A stretch of DNA of 64,000 bases from Oscillospiraceae bacterium (lineage in GTDB: Bacteria > Bacillota > Clostridia > Oscillospirales > Ruminococcaceae): NCBI GenBank assembly GCA_009784825.1, contig WQXO01000002.1, positions 62,001 to 126,000 of the forward strand. Reading direction: 5' to 3'. The notes beneath the pieces were generated by a model. That model was not told where the DNA came from and searched no databases. It saw nothing but the letters and a program-made list of their open reading frames with translations. A program made the translations under genes and the position numbers. Below, in pieces: positions 22,364 to 30,819 of the stretch. How positions within the stretch are numbered: position 1 is the first letter of the stretch; every line of letters begins with the position of its first letter.

Positions 22364-23386
22364 TTAATTCCCGTAAAATTCATCAAAGCCTTTGACTTTT
22401 GAGGTGTCCCAGTTTCTGCCGTCCCACTCGCCTCCCCTTACTTCATAATAATAATCAAAGTAAAGGGGTGACGGGTTCATGTATGTTAAGTCGGTATTGA
22501 CACTTGCAGATTCATCAGGGCGTACCCGCCTTGCGAATAATACGAACCTCATGCTATCGCCGCCGAGAGGGGAATAAACTGTCGCAAGTGTTAAAAACTC
22601 ATCGCCGAATTCAAGGTCGATTTCTGTATAGAAAACGCTCCTGTCCATGACGTTGCTGATAAAATCGAAGAACGCTTCTTCATCGGGTAAAAACCGCTTT
22701 TGGAAATATCTATACACCTCACCGTGACGTTCCTCCGTGTTAAAGAAAGCACCTGCGAAGATTTTATACTCGTTTCTGTCGTTATCGTAAATTGTTTCAA
22801 AATTGATAACAGGGTGGTTAATAATTGCGTCCATTCCGAAATCCTGTACGAAGTATTTCGTCACATAACTAAACATTGAACCATTATTCATATTATGACC
22901 GTACATAACTGCATTATCGGGGCGGGTTTGGTCAATTATCGGGGTTGCACGGTCAACGAAAATTGTACCGAATACGCTTTCTTCATCCATAAAATCGTGT
23001 GAAAAATAATAAGTGTTATCACCTATAATCCTGCCATCTTCATCGTATATAGTGCGCTGAACCACAGGATAATTAATCTGTGTTCCGGGAATTTCTATCC
23101 AGCCGACTAAGTCGTTATTCAACTCATAAAGTTCATCCCACTGTGGCAGAATTTCGGCATTTACAGTTGGCTCTGCGGGCTGCTCGGTTGTGGTGGTTTC
23201 AACGGCTAAGGTCGCCTCAGTGGCAGTAGTAGCAATAGTAGCAGTCGTTTCAACGGTAGTTGTCGCTTCGGTAGTGGTGCTTTGACGTTCGGTTTCGTCA
23301 TACTCATCATATGGGTTGCTTTCAACGCAGGCGGTTATACTTATGATAATTGCTGTCGATAATAGTAATGTGATTAGTTTTTTCAT
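22364..23386 (-). CDS. Class B sortase-like lipoprotein lacking the catalytic cysteine
   Basis: A signal peptide with lipobox (ISITAC) and a Thr-rich linker (about 30-75) precede a sortase B fold: [29 protein letters not shown], the catalytic-His motif [13 protein letters not shown], and FVLFARRV with the conserved Arg. Where sortase B has TLSTC, this protein reads TLATV, checked at the DNA level (GCG ACA GTT), so the transpeptidase Cys is Val. It should be inactive as a sortase. The start ATG 23386 overlaps the ecfA1 stop by four bases (GGGAG site before it). Sortases are not normally lipoproteins. It may be a binding or regulatory pseudoenzyme. Confidence 0.85.
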   Translation of the reverse strand: MKKLITLLLSTAIIISITACVESNPYDEYDETERQSTTTEATTTVETTATIATTATEATLAVETTTTEQPAEPTVNAEILPQWDELYELNNDLVGWIEIPGTQINYPVVQRTIYDEDGRIIGDNTYYFSHDFMDEESVFGTIFVDRATPIIDQTRPDNAVMYGHNMNNGSMFSYVTKYFVQDFGMDAIINHPVINFETIYDNDRNEYKIFAGAFFNTEERHGEVYRYFQKRFLPDEEAFFDFISNVMDRSVFYTEIDLEFGDEFLTLATVYSPLGGDSMRFVLFARRVRPDESASVNTDLTYMNPSPLYFDYYYEVRGGEWDGRNWDTSKVKGFDEFYGN

Positions 23387-24243
23387 GTGGTGTCTCCCAA
23401 TAATTTCATTATATAATCCGCACATTCATCTGTGTAAATTACATCTTCGGGAATATTAACTCCCGCTTTGCGTAACTCGTGCGCTAACTCAGTTACCTGC
23501 GGAACGTCAAGTCCGACGGATTTGAGCTTTTCCACTTCACGGAAAATCTTCCTCGGAACATCGTCCATTATTATTTTTCCGCTGTCCATAACGATTATTC
23601 TGTCGGCTTCGGCGGCTTCCTCCATATAGTGGGTTATATAAATAATCGTTGCTCCGTCACGATTAAGCTTCTTCACAGTTTTCATTACCTCTGCCCTGCC
23701 GCTTGGGTCAAGCATGGCAGTCGGTTCATCAAAGACTATACATTTCGGTGCCATTGCGATTACCCCCGCTATCGCCACCCTCTGCTTCTGCCCGCCCGAT
23801 AACTGGTGGGGAGCGTGCTTGGCGAACTTAGTCATGTTCACGGTTTTAAGAGCCCAGTCGATTTTTTCACGAATTTCCGGGGGAGGGACACCGAGGTTTT
23901 CTAAAGCGAACGCCACATCCTCCTCCACGATTGTAGCGACGATTTGGTTGTCGGGGTTCTGGAATACCATGCCCACTGTTTGGCGTAATTTTTGAAGCAT
24001 TTCATCGTCGGAAACGTCAATATCATCTACAACTACTGTTCCCTCAGTCGGGGTGAGAATTCCGTTGAACAGTTTCGCCAATGTGGACTTGCCGCTCCCG
24101 TTATGCCCGAGTATCGCTAAGAACTGCCCCCTCGGAACATCAAGCGATATGTCTGACAAAACAGGAACGCTTCCTGTCACCTTGTCCCTGTCGTCATATG
24201 AATTGTATTCAAAATAAAGGTTTTTAACTTTGATGATATTCAT
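23383..24243 (-). CDS. ecfA1: ECF transporter ATPase subunit EcfA1
   Basis: ABC ATPase pairing with EcfA2. Walker [12 protein letters not shown]-loop [20 protein letters not shown] (the A1 hallmark), signature [13 protein letters not shown], Walker [14 protein letters not shown] and YITHYMEEA are present. The start ATG 24243 overlaps the stop of the preceding small membrane protein by one base; the longer frame starts three codons upstream at TTG. Codes for 286 residues. Confidence 0.96.
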   Translation of the reverse strand: MNIIKVKNLYFEYNSYDDRDKVTGSVPVLSDISLDVPRGQFLAILGHNGSGKSTLAKLFNGILTPTEGTVVVDDIDVSDDEMLQKLRQTVGMVFQNPDNQIVATIVEEDVAFALENLGVPPPEIREKIDWALKTVNMTKFAKHAPHQLSGGQKQRVAIAGVIAMAPKCIVFDEPTAMLDPSGRAEVMKTVKKLNRDGATIIYITHYMEEAAEADRIIVMDSGKIIMDDVPRKIFREVEKLKSVGLDVPQVTELAHELRKAGVNIPEDVIYTDECADYIMKLLGDTT

Positions 24244-24662
24244 TAATCCCAAACGCCCATTTCTCTGATTATTGCTCTTGTTGCCACACCGTTTTCGTTA
24301 TACACACAAAGCTCATATGTAATAAAACCTTCGCTTTCAGGGTGAATCTTGCTGCCTGCCGGATAAAGCCATTCACCCTCTTTATTAACATAACCGCCCA
24401 TTAAAACAATTTCTTTACATTCGTCATAGTTAAGCCCGATTAATGTTTTTTCCTTGACTAATTCTTCAATGAATAAATAGCGTTCGTTGGGTTCATATTT
24501 CGCATTGTCCATGTAGATAAATAACAGAAAGCCGCCTACTAAAAACGCAATAATTAAAACCACCGGAAGTGCGTATCCGAGAAACGCAACTATTTTCGGA
24601 GTTTCTTTAATTTTTACATTGTCTTTGATTTTTTTCTTCTTTTTCTTGTTACTTTTACTCAT
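24243..24662 (-). CDS. Single-pass membrane protein with Lys-rich N-terminus
   Basis: 139 residues from ATG 24662 (GAGG five bases before): a very basic start ([16 protein letters not shown]), one membrane helix (about 28-50) and an outer domain of about 85 residues ([35 protein letters not shown]). It overlaps the methyltransferase gene by four bases and ecfA1 by one, so it is coupled to both. I do not recognise a family. Confidence 0.7.
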   Translation of the reverse strand: MSKSNKKKKKKIKDNVKIKETPKIVAFLGYALPVVLIIAFLVGGFLLFIYMDNAKYEPNERYLFIEELVKEKTLIGLNYDECKEIVLMGGYVNKEGEWLYPAGSKIHPESEGFITYELCVYNENGVATRAIIREMGVWD

Positions 24663-25540
24663 ATGAACCTCACGATTGCCGTACAGCCGCACGGCATATT
24701 TAATCCCGACGCTTTGACGGGTAAGCCGATTTCGTCCGCCTCGACTGTTACAGAATATTTCCTGCCTACTGTCATATGCAACAAATACGCTGTCGCCTGT
24801 GCCGATAGTCCCGTTGTGTAGCTGTTCAGCATTAGAAATAACGGATTGTCCGACAAAACCTCGGTGCATTTAAGCATTAGTGAATTAAGCGAGTCCTCTA
24901 ACTTCCACATTTCTCCGCCCGTTCCCCTGCCGTAGCTCGGCGGGTCAAGGATTACTGCATCGTATTTTTTCCCTCGCTTGATTTCCCGATTAAGAAACTT
25001 AACTGCGTCGTCTATTATCCAACGCGGAGAGCCTCCGCCCGCTTGCCCGACTTCGTCGGGATTCCATAATCCACTTAATGTGGCATTTTCTTTTGCCCAC
25101 TCCACCATTCCTTTAACCGCATCAAGGTGGCAGACATTCGCTCCGGCTTTTAGGCAGGCGAGTGTTGCCCCTCCCGTATAGGCAAACAGGTTCAGCACGT
25201 TTATTTCTCTCCCTGCATTTGAAATAATCTCGGTGCAGAAGTCCCAGTTTACCGCTTGTTCCGGGAATACGCCGGTATGCTTAAATCCGGTTGGCTTAAC
25301 CTTGAAAGTTAACCCCTTATACGAGATGTTCCAATTATCCGGGATTTTCCGATTGTGTAACCATTCACCGGATTTTGAATCGGTGCGTATATACTTAGCG
25401 TCGGCGGTTTTGTTTAATTCGCTCCCCCACATGACTTGGGGGTCAGGGCGGATTAGGGTATATTCTCCCCAGCGTTCTAACCGCTCACCCGAAGAAGTGT
25501 CAAGCAGTTCATAATCTGTCCAGTCTGTGGCAACACGCAT
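24659..25540 (-). CDS. RlmI/RlmK-like class I SAM-dependent methyltransferase
   Basis: 293 residues. The SAM-binding domain shows VLNLFAYTGGATLACLKAGA (motif I), VCHLDAVKGMVEWAKENA and the catalytic-type AVILDPPSYGRG, with an N-terminal part KYIRTDSKSGEWLHNRKIP. This fits the family of 23S rRNA cytosine C5 methyltransferases (RlmI/RlmK-like), although the N-terminal PUA domain is absent, so the substrate is uncertain. PDEVGQA (residues 161-167), between the SAM pocket and RWIIDDAVKFL, is encoded by a palindromic element also present inside the asnB-like gene. Confidence 0.85.
   Translation of the reverse strand: MRVATDWTDYELLDTSSGERLERWGEYTLIRPDPQVMWGSELNKTADAKYIRTDSKSGEWLHNRKIPDNWNISYKGLTFKVKPTGFKHTGVFPEQAVNWDFCTEIISNAGREINVLNLFAYTGGATLACLKAGANVCHLDAVKGMVEWAKENATLSGLWNPDEVGQAGGGSPRWIIDDAVKFLNREIKRGKKYDAVILDPPSYGRGTGGEMWKLEDSLNSLMLKCTEVLSDNPLFLMLNSYTTGLSAQATAYLLHMTVGRKYSVTVEADEIGLPVKASGLNMPCGCTAIVRFI
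25040..25060 (-). repeat. In-frame palindromic element inside the methyltransferase gene
   Basis: A 21-base element with the core hairpin CCCGACTTCGTCGGG (25046-25060), identical over all 21 bases to 60780-60800 and read in the same frame, giving PDEVGQA in both proteins. Confidence 0.88.
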
Positions 25541-26899
25541 TTATGATAATTCCCTTTCGGCAACAGAGCAGATTTTATCTGCCCATTGTGTGATTTCTGC
25601 CATGTTACTGCCCTCAATCATAACCCGCAAAAGCGGCTCTGTCCCCGATTCACGAATCAGCACCCTTGCGTTTGGCCCTGCCATTGCACGGACTTCGGCA
25701 ATTACCGCTGTCACCGCTTGATTAGTTTCCCACTGTCCTTTTTTATCCGGGGCAATTGTAACATTCTTTAAGATTTGCGGGAATATGGGAATTCCGGCGA
25801 CTAATGACGAGAACGACACTCCCCTGTCTTTAAGCAGGCACAACAGCTTTATCGCTGTTATCATGCCGTCACCCGTGGTGGAATGCTCGGTGAATATGAT
25901 ATGCCCCGACTGCTCGCCGCCTACTGCGATACCCTCTGCCATCATTTTCTCGATAACATATCGGTCGCCTACCTGCACCTGAACAGTGTTAATCCCGTGA
26001 GTACGCATAAATTGGTGGAAGCCCATGTTACTCATGACCGTGACCACCACCGAATCCTTGGGTAGCTTCGCCTTTTGTTTGGCGTAAAGTGCTAATAAGG
26101 CAATCAGCTTGTCACCGTCAACAACCATGCCTTTTTCGTCAACAGCAAGCATACGGTCGGCATCACCGTCAAACGATATTCCGATATTAAACTTACCGTC
26201 AACCACCTGTCTTGCAAGTTCGTCCATGTAGGTTGAACCGCATTCTTTATTTATGTTCATACCGTCGGGGGAATTGTTAATGATAACACAGTCTGCACCT
26301 AAGTTTGCAAAAATCTCCCTTGCGGGGACACCTGCACAGCCGTTAGCACAGTCGATGAGAATATTTAACCCGTCCAACCGCCTGTCAGCTATGTCGCATA
26401 AATCGAAAACATAATCGGTCATGGCACTCCTGCGTTCGGAGATTGTACCGACTTCATAACCGTCCTTCACGGGGATTTCGTGCGGGGCTTTCACGAGTGC
26501 TTCTATTTCATCTTCAAGTGAGTCGGGCAGCTTCATACCGTCACCGTTGAAGATTTTTATACCGTTGAATTCGGCAGGATTATGCGAGGCTGTTATCATA
26601 ATTCCTGCATCTGCACCGTATCTCTTTACGGCGTAGGCAACTGCGGGGGTGGGGACAATCCCGACTAAATCTGCATCTGCTCCCACTGATGTAATCCCTG
26701 CAATCAGTGCCGCTTCTAATATATCCGACGAACGCCTTGTGTCCTTTCCGATTATAATATGGGGGGTTGATTCGGGATTTTTCAATTCCCCCTTAAGTAA
26801 AACATGTGCTAACGCTTTGCCGATGCTCATGGCAAGTTCTGAGGAAAGTTCCGAGATTGCTACTCCTCTGACACCGTCTGTTCCGAATAATCTGCTCAT
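25541..26899 (-). CDS. glmM: Phosphoglucosamine mutase GlmM
   Basis: Interconverts glucosamine-6-phosphate and glucosamine-1-phosphate for UDP-GlcNAc and cell wall synthesis. The start MSRLFGTDGVRGVA, the phosphoserine loop ITASHNPAEFNG, the metal loop SFDGDADR, GEQSGHI in the sugar-binding loop and RESGTEPLLRVMIEG are all diagnostic. ATG 26899 has AAAGGAG eight bases before it; the longer frame adds ten residues. 452 residues, normal. It stops one base before the methyltransferase gene starts. Confidence 0.97.
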   Translation of the reverse strand: MSRLFGTDGVRGVAISELSSELAMSIGKALAHVLLKGELKNPESTPHIIIGKDTRRSSDILEAALIAGITSVGADADLVGIVPTPAVAYAVKRYGADAGIMITASHNPAEFNGIKIFNGDGMKLPDSLEDEIEALVKAPHEIPVKDGYEVGTISERRSAMTDYVFDLCDIADRRLDGLNILIDCANGCAGVPAREIFANLGADCVIINNSPDGMNINKECGSTYMDELARQVVDGKFNIGISFDGDADRMLAVDEKGMVVDGDKLIALLALYAKQKAKLPKDSVVVTVMSNMGFHQFMRTHGINTVQVQVGDRYVIEKMMAEGIAVGGEQSGHIIFTEHSTTGDGMITAIKLLCLLKDRGVSFSSLVAGIPIFPQILKNVTIAPDKKGQWETNQAVTAVIAEVRAMAGPNARVLIRESGTEPLLRVMIEGSNMAEITQWADKICSVAERELS

Positions 26900-27083
26900 T
26901 AGTTGTTCTCCTTTGTATATTTTATGCATTTATACATTGTGCCTCGCACGCACGCACGCGTGTTTTATTAATTATATTAAAGCGGTTTGTAAAAAATCGG
27001 AAATTATGCGGTTTTGGGGGACTTAAACTGTGCATAAATGTTGCATAATGTATGAATATGTTGATTTATGTGTTGATTGGATT

Positions 27084-27133
27084 GCGGGCGGACAGGGTGG
27101 ACAGAATGCCCACATCGTCGTCACCGCCCCTAC
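27084..27133 (-). repeat. Long palindromic element that supplies the ruvB stop codon
   Basis: A 50-base element with ends GCGGGCG and CGCCCCTAC, the same ends as the 25-base elements at 1530-1554 and 37636-37660 but with a longer centre. The TAG stop of ruvB (27130-27132) lies in its GTAGGGG end. Confidence 0.75.
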
Positions 27134-28167
27134 AGCGTCAATTGCCCTGTTGGGGTGATTCCGAGGTGTTTATACGCTAATACTGTTGCGGTTCTGCCTC
27201 TCGGGGTTTTTGCAATGAACCCTAACTGCATTAAGAAAGGCTCGCAGACGTCTTCTAACGTGACTGCTTCTTCTCCTAATGCTGCCGACAGGGTGTCAAG
27301 TCCCGCAGGCCCTCCCGAGAAGCCTTTTATCATAATTTCAAGGTATCGCCTGTCAAGACTGTCTAACCCGATTTTGTCGATTTCTAACCGTGACAGTGCA
27401 ATGTCGGCGAGTTCCTTTGTGATTTTACCGTCGCCCATTACCTCGGCAAAATCACGCACACGCTTTAATAAACGATTGGCAATTCGGGGAGTTCCCCTTG
27501 AACGAAGTGCCATTTCCTCTGCACCGTCCTTAGAAGTGGGGATTGCAAGGATTACCGACGAACGCATGATGATTTCGCATAGCTGTGCTTGGTTGTACAT
27601 TTCCAGCCGCTGGATTACTCCGAAACGGTCACGCAGGGGGTTAGTAAGCTGTCCCGCTCTTGTGGTTGCTCCGATTAGTGTGAAGCGGGGCAGGTCAATC
27701 CTTATTGATTGGGCGGAGGGGCCTTTCCCGATTATTATATCTAATGCAAAGTCCTCCATTGCGGGGTAGAGGATTTCCTCGACTTGGCGTGACAAGCGGT
27801 GAATTTCATCTATAAAAAGCACGTCCCCGTCTTGCAGATTAGTCAACAGTGCCGCTAAGTCGCCGGGTTTTTCGATTGCCGGCCCTGAGGTTACACGGAT
27901 ATTCACGCCTAACTCATTGGCGATAATCATGGCTAAGGTGGTTTTGCCGAGTCCGGGCGGCCCGTATAACAGGACGTGGTCTAACTCTTCCTCCCGCTTT
28001 TTCGCCGCCGATATAAACACTGACAGGTTTTCCTTGACTTTGTCCTGCCCAATATACTCTGCGAGGGTTTTCGGGCGGAGAGTGTATTCGGTGTCAAATT
28101 CGGCATTGTCGGCTTCCGGGTTGACTATGCGGTTTTGTTTGTTTTCATCATTTGATTTAAGAATCAT
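27130..28167 (-). CDS. ruvB: Holliday junction branch migration ATPase RuvB
   Basis: AAA+ motor that drives branch migration with Ruv[19 protein letters not shown], Walker [15 protein letters not shown], Walker [11 protein letters not shown], sensor [11 protein letters not shown] and the C-terminal winged helix ([13 protein letters not shown]) are present. Its 345 residues are normal. It overlaps the upstream TPR gene by 11 bases. The stop codon is provided by the palindromic element just behind it, but the protein is not shorter than usual. Confidence 0.97.
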   Translation of the reverse strand: MILKSNDENKQNRIVNPEADNAEFDTEYTLRPKTLAEYIGQDKVKENLSVFISAAKKREEELDHVLLYGPPGLGKTTLAMIIANELGVNIRVTSGPAIEKPGDLAALLTNLQDGDVLFIDEIHRLSRQVEEILYPAMEDFALDIIIGKGPSAQSIRIDLPRFTLIGATTRAGQLTNPLRDRFGVIQRLEMYNQAQLCEIIMRSSVILAIPTSKDGAEEMALRSRGTPRIANRLLKRVRDFAEVMGDGKITKELADIALSRLEIDKIGLDSLDRRYLEIMIKGFSGGPAGLDTLSAALGEEAVTLEDVCEPFLMQLGFIAKTPRGRTATVLAYKHLGITPTGQLTL

Positions 28168-28888
28168 TGCACAAGTCCCTTATAGTTTTTATTGAAGTCA
28201 ACCGCTTTTCTAATCTGTCTAAATCTCTGAAATTATTGTCCTTGACTTGGTTATAGTAGATTTCCGCTTGGTTTTGGTCGTCCCTTATGGCGGACAGCAC
28301 CGACAATTCTGCGGCGGCAGAGGTGAACCTTTCGTCAATTTCGAGGACGCGGGAAAGTTGATTGTTCGCCTCCTCGTATCGTTCACCGCCCATATGGATT
28401 GCACCGAGCATGAAAATTGCGGCAACATTGTCCTTATCGTATTTCAGGATAGTGTTATAGTAATATTCCGCTTTGTCGAACCGCCCCGCCCTGCTGTATC
28501 TGTCGGCAATGTTGAAAAGTGTTCTGATGTTCGAGGGGGCATAGTTCACCGCTTTTATGCAGCATTGAAGTGCCTCATCATATTTTTCCTGTGCGTCGTA
28601 GCATTTAATCATCCAGTCAAGGCAGAAGGCGTTATTCTGCGAAACATAGGAATGCTCCATAGCTTTTTCAAAATAAAGCAGTGCTTTACCGTAGTTATTG
28701 CGGAAAAATGCACATAAGCCTTTGTGTGCCAATCTCGCTCCCTTGTCCTTATGAAGCGGGATTTTGCTCCCTAAGTTCAGCTTAGCGTCATTGTGAATTC
28801 TCACGGTTTCCATAGCATGCTTACAAATGTAAACCGTTGGGACGGCAATGAGGATTATATATGCGATTATAATTACAACTATAGGCAT
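28157..28888 (-). CDS. TPR-repeat membrane-anchored protein (second of a pair)
   Basis: 243 residues: an N-terminal membrane helix ([19 protein letters not shown]), then about four tetratricopeptide repeats ([61 protein letters not shown]). TPR domains mediate protein contacts. It overlaps both the upstream paralogue (10 bases) and ruvB (11 bases). Two TPR genes between ruvA and ruvB are not the textbook order. Client unknown. Confidence 0.82.
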   Translation of the reverse strand: MPIVVIIIAYIILIAVPTVYICKHAMETVRIHNDAKLNLGSKIPLHKDKGARLAHKGLCAFFRNNYGKALLYFEKAMEHSYVSQNNAFCLDWMIKCYDAQEKYDEALQCCIKAVNYAPSNIRTLFNIADRYSRAGRFDKAEYYYNTILKYDKDNVAAIFMLGAIHMGGERYEEANNQLSRVLEIDERFTSAAAELSVLSAIRDDQNQAEIYYNQVKDNNFRDLDRLEKRLTSIKTIRDLCNDS

Positions 28889-29595
28889 GTTTTAATCGCC
28901 TCCTCCAATTTCTCGAATTCGTATAAATCGTTCGCCATTGCTAAGAGAAAATATCGCAATGTATTCTTATTATCGCCTTTTTTAGCGTATTCAATCGCCG
29001 CCTCTGCCATTGGGGCGACATAGCTGTTGTTAACCGTTATTGCCATTTTGTATTGCTCGATTGCTTTGTCGGACATTCCCCTTGAGCTGAACAGCTTGCC
29101 GAGGCGGTAATATGTATGTGCTTCTGTCGGGTCGTATTCAAGTGATTGCTTGTAGTATTTTATTGATTTTTTAAAATCGTTTTCGCTGTGGTATTCCGCC
29201 AATCTGCTTAGGGCAAAGGTATCCGAGGGGGCGATTTTCACCGCTTGATTATACAATTCGATTGCGTTGTCTTCTTCACCGGTCATTTCATAACACTTGC
29301 CGACCCAGCCCGCACAATATGCCTCGTCAAGCGGGTCAACAGCATTATCCATAATGCTTTCAAAGATTGTTAAGGCTTTGTAGTAATTCGGTTGGTCTGA
29401 TATGAACAGCTTTATCGCCCTTTTGAATTGTTTTTTGGCTTTGGGATTGGTGTTCAGGCGGGTTTCATCAATGAGTTTCTCAACCATGTTCTTATTTTCG
29501 ATATGCATTTTCCCGGTGTAAATTCGGCAGGCAGTGAGAATAATCCCAATCGGGATTATAGCAAGCAAGACAATTGCAATTATTTCAATAAACAT
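28879..29595 (-). CDS. TPR-repeat membrane-anchored protein (first of a pair)
   Basis: 238 residues, same layout as the next gene: a membrane helix (about 5-22), then repeats YYKALTIFESIMDNA, EDNAIELYNQAVKIAP, FKKSIKYYKQSLEYDP and SDKAIEQYKMAITVN. Probably a tandem paralogue of the next gene. A strong GGGGAGG site precedes the ATG, three bases behind ruvA. Confidence 0.82.
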   Translation of the reverse strand: MFIEIIAIVLLAIIPIGIILTACRIYTGKMHIENKNMVEKLIDETRLNTNPKAKKQFKRAIKLFISDQPNYYKALTIFESIMDNAVDPLDEAYCAGWVGKCYEMTGEEDNAIELYNQAVKIAPSDTFALSRLAEYHSENDFKKSIKYYKQSLEYDPTEAHTYYRLGKLFSSRGMSDKAIEQYKMAITVNNSYVAPMAEAAIEYAKKGDNKNTLRYFLLAMANDLYEFEKLEEAIKTCL

Positions 29596-29598
29596 AAC

Positions 29599-30201
29599 CT
29601 ACCTCCCCGATGACAGTTTTTTTAATGCTTGTTTAATCTGCTCTGAGGTTTCCATTTCTGCGGGAAGCCCCGACAGTGCTTGTGCTGATTCCGATGCTGA
29701 GAAGCCTAACACCATTAATGCGGATACCGCCGAGTTGGAGGATTTTCCGCTTATGTGCTTAGATGTGATGTTGTTCCATTCGGTTGCTGTAAAGCTCTGC
29801 TGTTTGTCGATTTTGTCCTTTAACTCAAGGATTATGCGTTGGGCGGTTTTTGCACCGATTCCCGAAACCTGTGTAAGCCGCTTAACATCGTCGGCGACTA
29901 CTGACAGTGCGAAGTTTTGCGGGGTCATGTCTGACAGGATGGATAATGCGGATTTTGCACCTACTCCCGACACTGTCAACAGCATTTTGAAGCAGTTCAG
30001 CTCGGCTTTGTCGGCAAATCCGAAGAGCTCTACCGCATCCTCTCGGACGTGCAGGTGTGTGAAGAACACAACCTCGGTGTTGAGCTTCAGCCCGTCTGTG
30101 GAATTAGATGTGGTTCGGCAGGCATAACCCACTCCCGCACATTCGATTACGGCGAGGTTGATTTCCTTATGTATTAATTCACCTTTTACGGAATATATCA
30201 T
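29599..30201 (-). CDS. ruvA: Holliday junction DNA-binding subunit RuvA
   Basis: Binds four-way junctions and loads RuvB. The OB fold at the start (MIYSVKGELIHK), the helix-hairpin-helix pairs (LLTVSGVGAKSALSIL, LTQVSGIGAKTAQRIILELKDKI) and the small C-terminal RuvB-binding domain (SALMVLGFSASESAQAL) are clear. 200 residues, normal. It lies four bases from ruvC. Confidence 0.96.
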   Translation of the reverse strand: MIYSVKGELIHKEINLAVIECAGVGYACRTTSNSTDGLKLNTEVVFFTHLHVREDAVELFGFADKAELNCFKMLLTVSGVGAKSALSILSDMTPQNFALSVVADDVKRLTQVSGIGAKTAQRIILELKDKIDKQQSFTATEWNNITSKHISGKSSNSAVSALMVLGFSASESAQALSGLPAEMETSEQIKQALKKLSSGR

Positions 30202-30205
30202 GTTT

Positions 30206-30700
30206 TCATTTTCCCTGTATTTTTATTCGTGAGCCGTGAGAGTGTGCGTGGCAGACGGCTACTGCTAATGCGTCGGCTACATCGTCGGGCTTCGGGATTT
30301 CGGAGAGGTTCAAAATCCGTGCCGTCATTTCCTGAACCTGCTTTTTTGTGGCTTTACCGTAGCCTGTCACCGCTTGCTTAACCTGTAGCGGGGTATATTC
30401 CGATAATGAGATATTGTTATTCGCCGCTGCCAGCAGGATTACCCCCCTTGCCTGTGCCACGTCAATCGCTGTTTTTTGGTTGGTGGTGAAGAATAACCGC
30501 TCTACTGCCATGAATTCGGGGGTGTGGGTTTCTATAATTTCGGAAAGGTCTGTGTGGATTTCAAGCAGCCGTTTTTCAAAATCGGTGTCGGCATGGGTTA
30601 GGATTGCACCGTAGTCAATAGTGGTAAACCTGCCGTTTTTGTATTCTATTACCCCAAATCCGACTGTCGCATAACCGGGGTCAACCCCTAATATTCTCAT
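30206..30700 (-). CDS. ruvC: Crossover junction endodeoxyribonuclease RuvC
   Basis: Resolves Holliday junctions. ILGVDPGYATVGFGV holds the first catalytic Asp, MAVERLFFTTNQKTAIDVAQARGVILLAA the Glu, and PDDVADALAVAVCHAH the last acidic pair. 164 residues, normal. First gene of the long minus-strand run; its promoter at 30732-30761 carries a perfect palindrome. Confidence 0.96.
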   Translation of the reverse strand: MRILGVDPGYATVGFGVIEYKNGRFTTIDYGAILTHADTDFEKRLLEIHTDLSEIIETHTPEFMAVERLFFTTNQKTAIDVAQARGVILLAAANNNISLSEYTPLQVKQAVTGYGKATKKQVQEMTARILNLSEIPKPDDVADALAVAVCHAHSHGSRIKIQGK

Positions 30701-30731
30701 ATAACTGCATATTCCTTTTTATAGATATTTA

Positions 30732-30761
30732 ATTATAACATGTTATAAATATAAAAGTCAA
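30732..30761 (-). promoter_or_regulatory. ruvC promoter with a 16-base palindrome
   Basis: Minus strand: TTGACT (30756-30761), an 18-base spacer, TATAAT (30732-30737). The perfect palindrome TTATAACATGTTATAA (30733-30748) covers the -10 box and half the spacer and could be an operator. It does not match the Gram-positive LexA box. Confidence 0.7.
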
Positions 30762-30783
30762 GAAAATTTTTATTAAAAATCTC

Positions 30784-30812
30784 TTGTAAAAAAGGGGGAA
30801 TTGTAGTAATAT
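30784..30812 (+). promoter_or_regulatory. apbE promoter, possibly giving a leaderless mRNA
   Basis: TTGTAA (30784-30789), a 17-base spacer, TAATAT (30807-30812). Only seven bases separate the -10 box from the ATG at 30820, and no ribosome site lies in that gap. Confidence 0.55.
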
Positions 30813-30819
30813 TAAGTTT

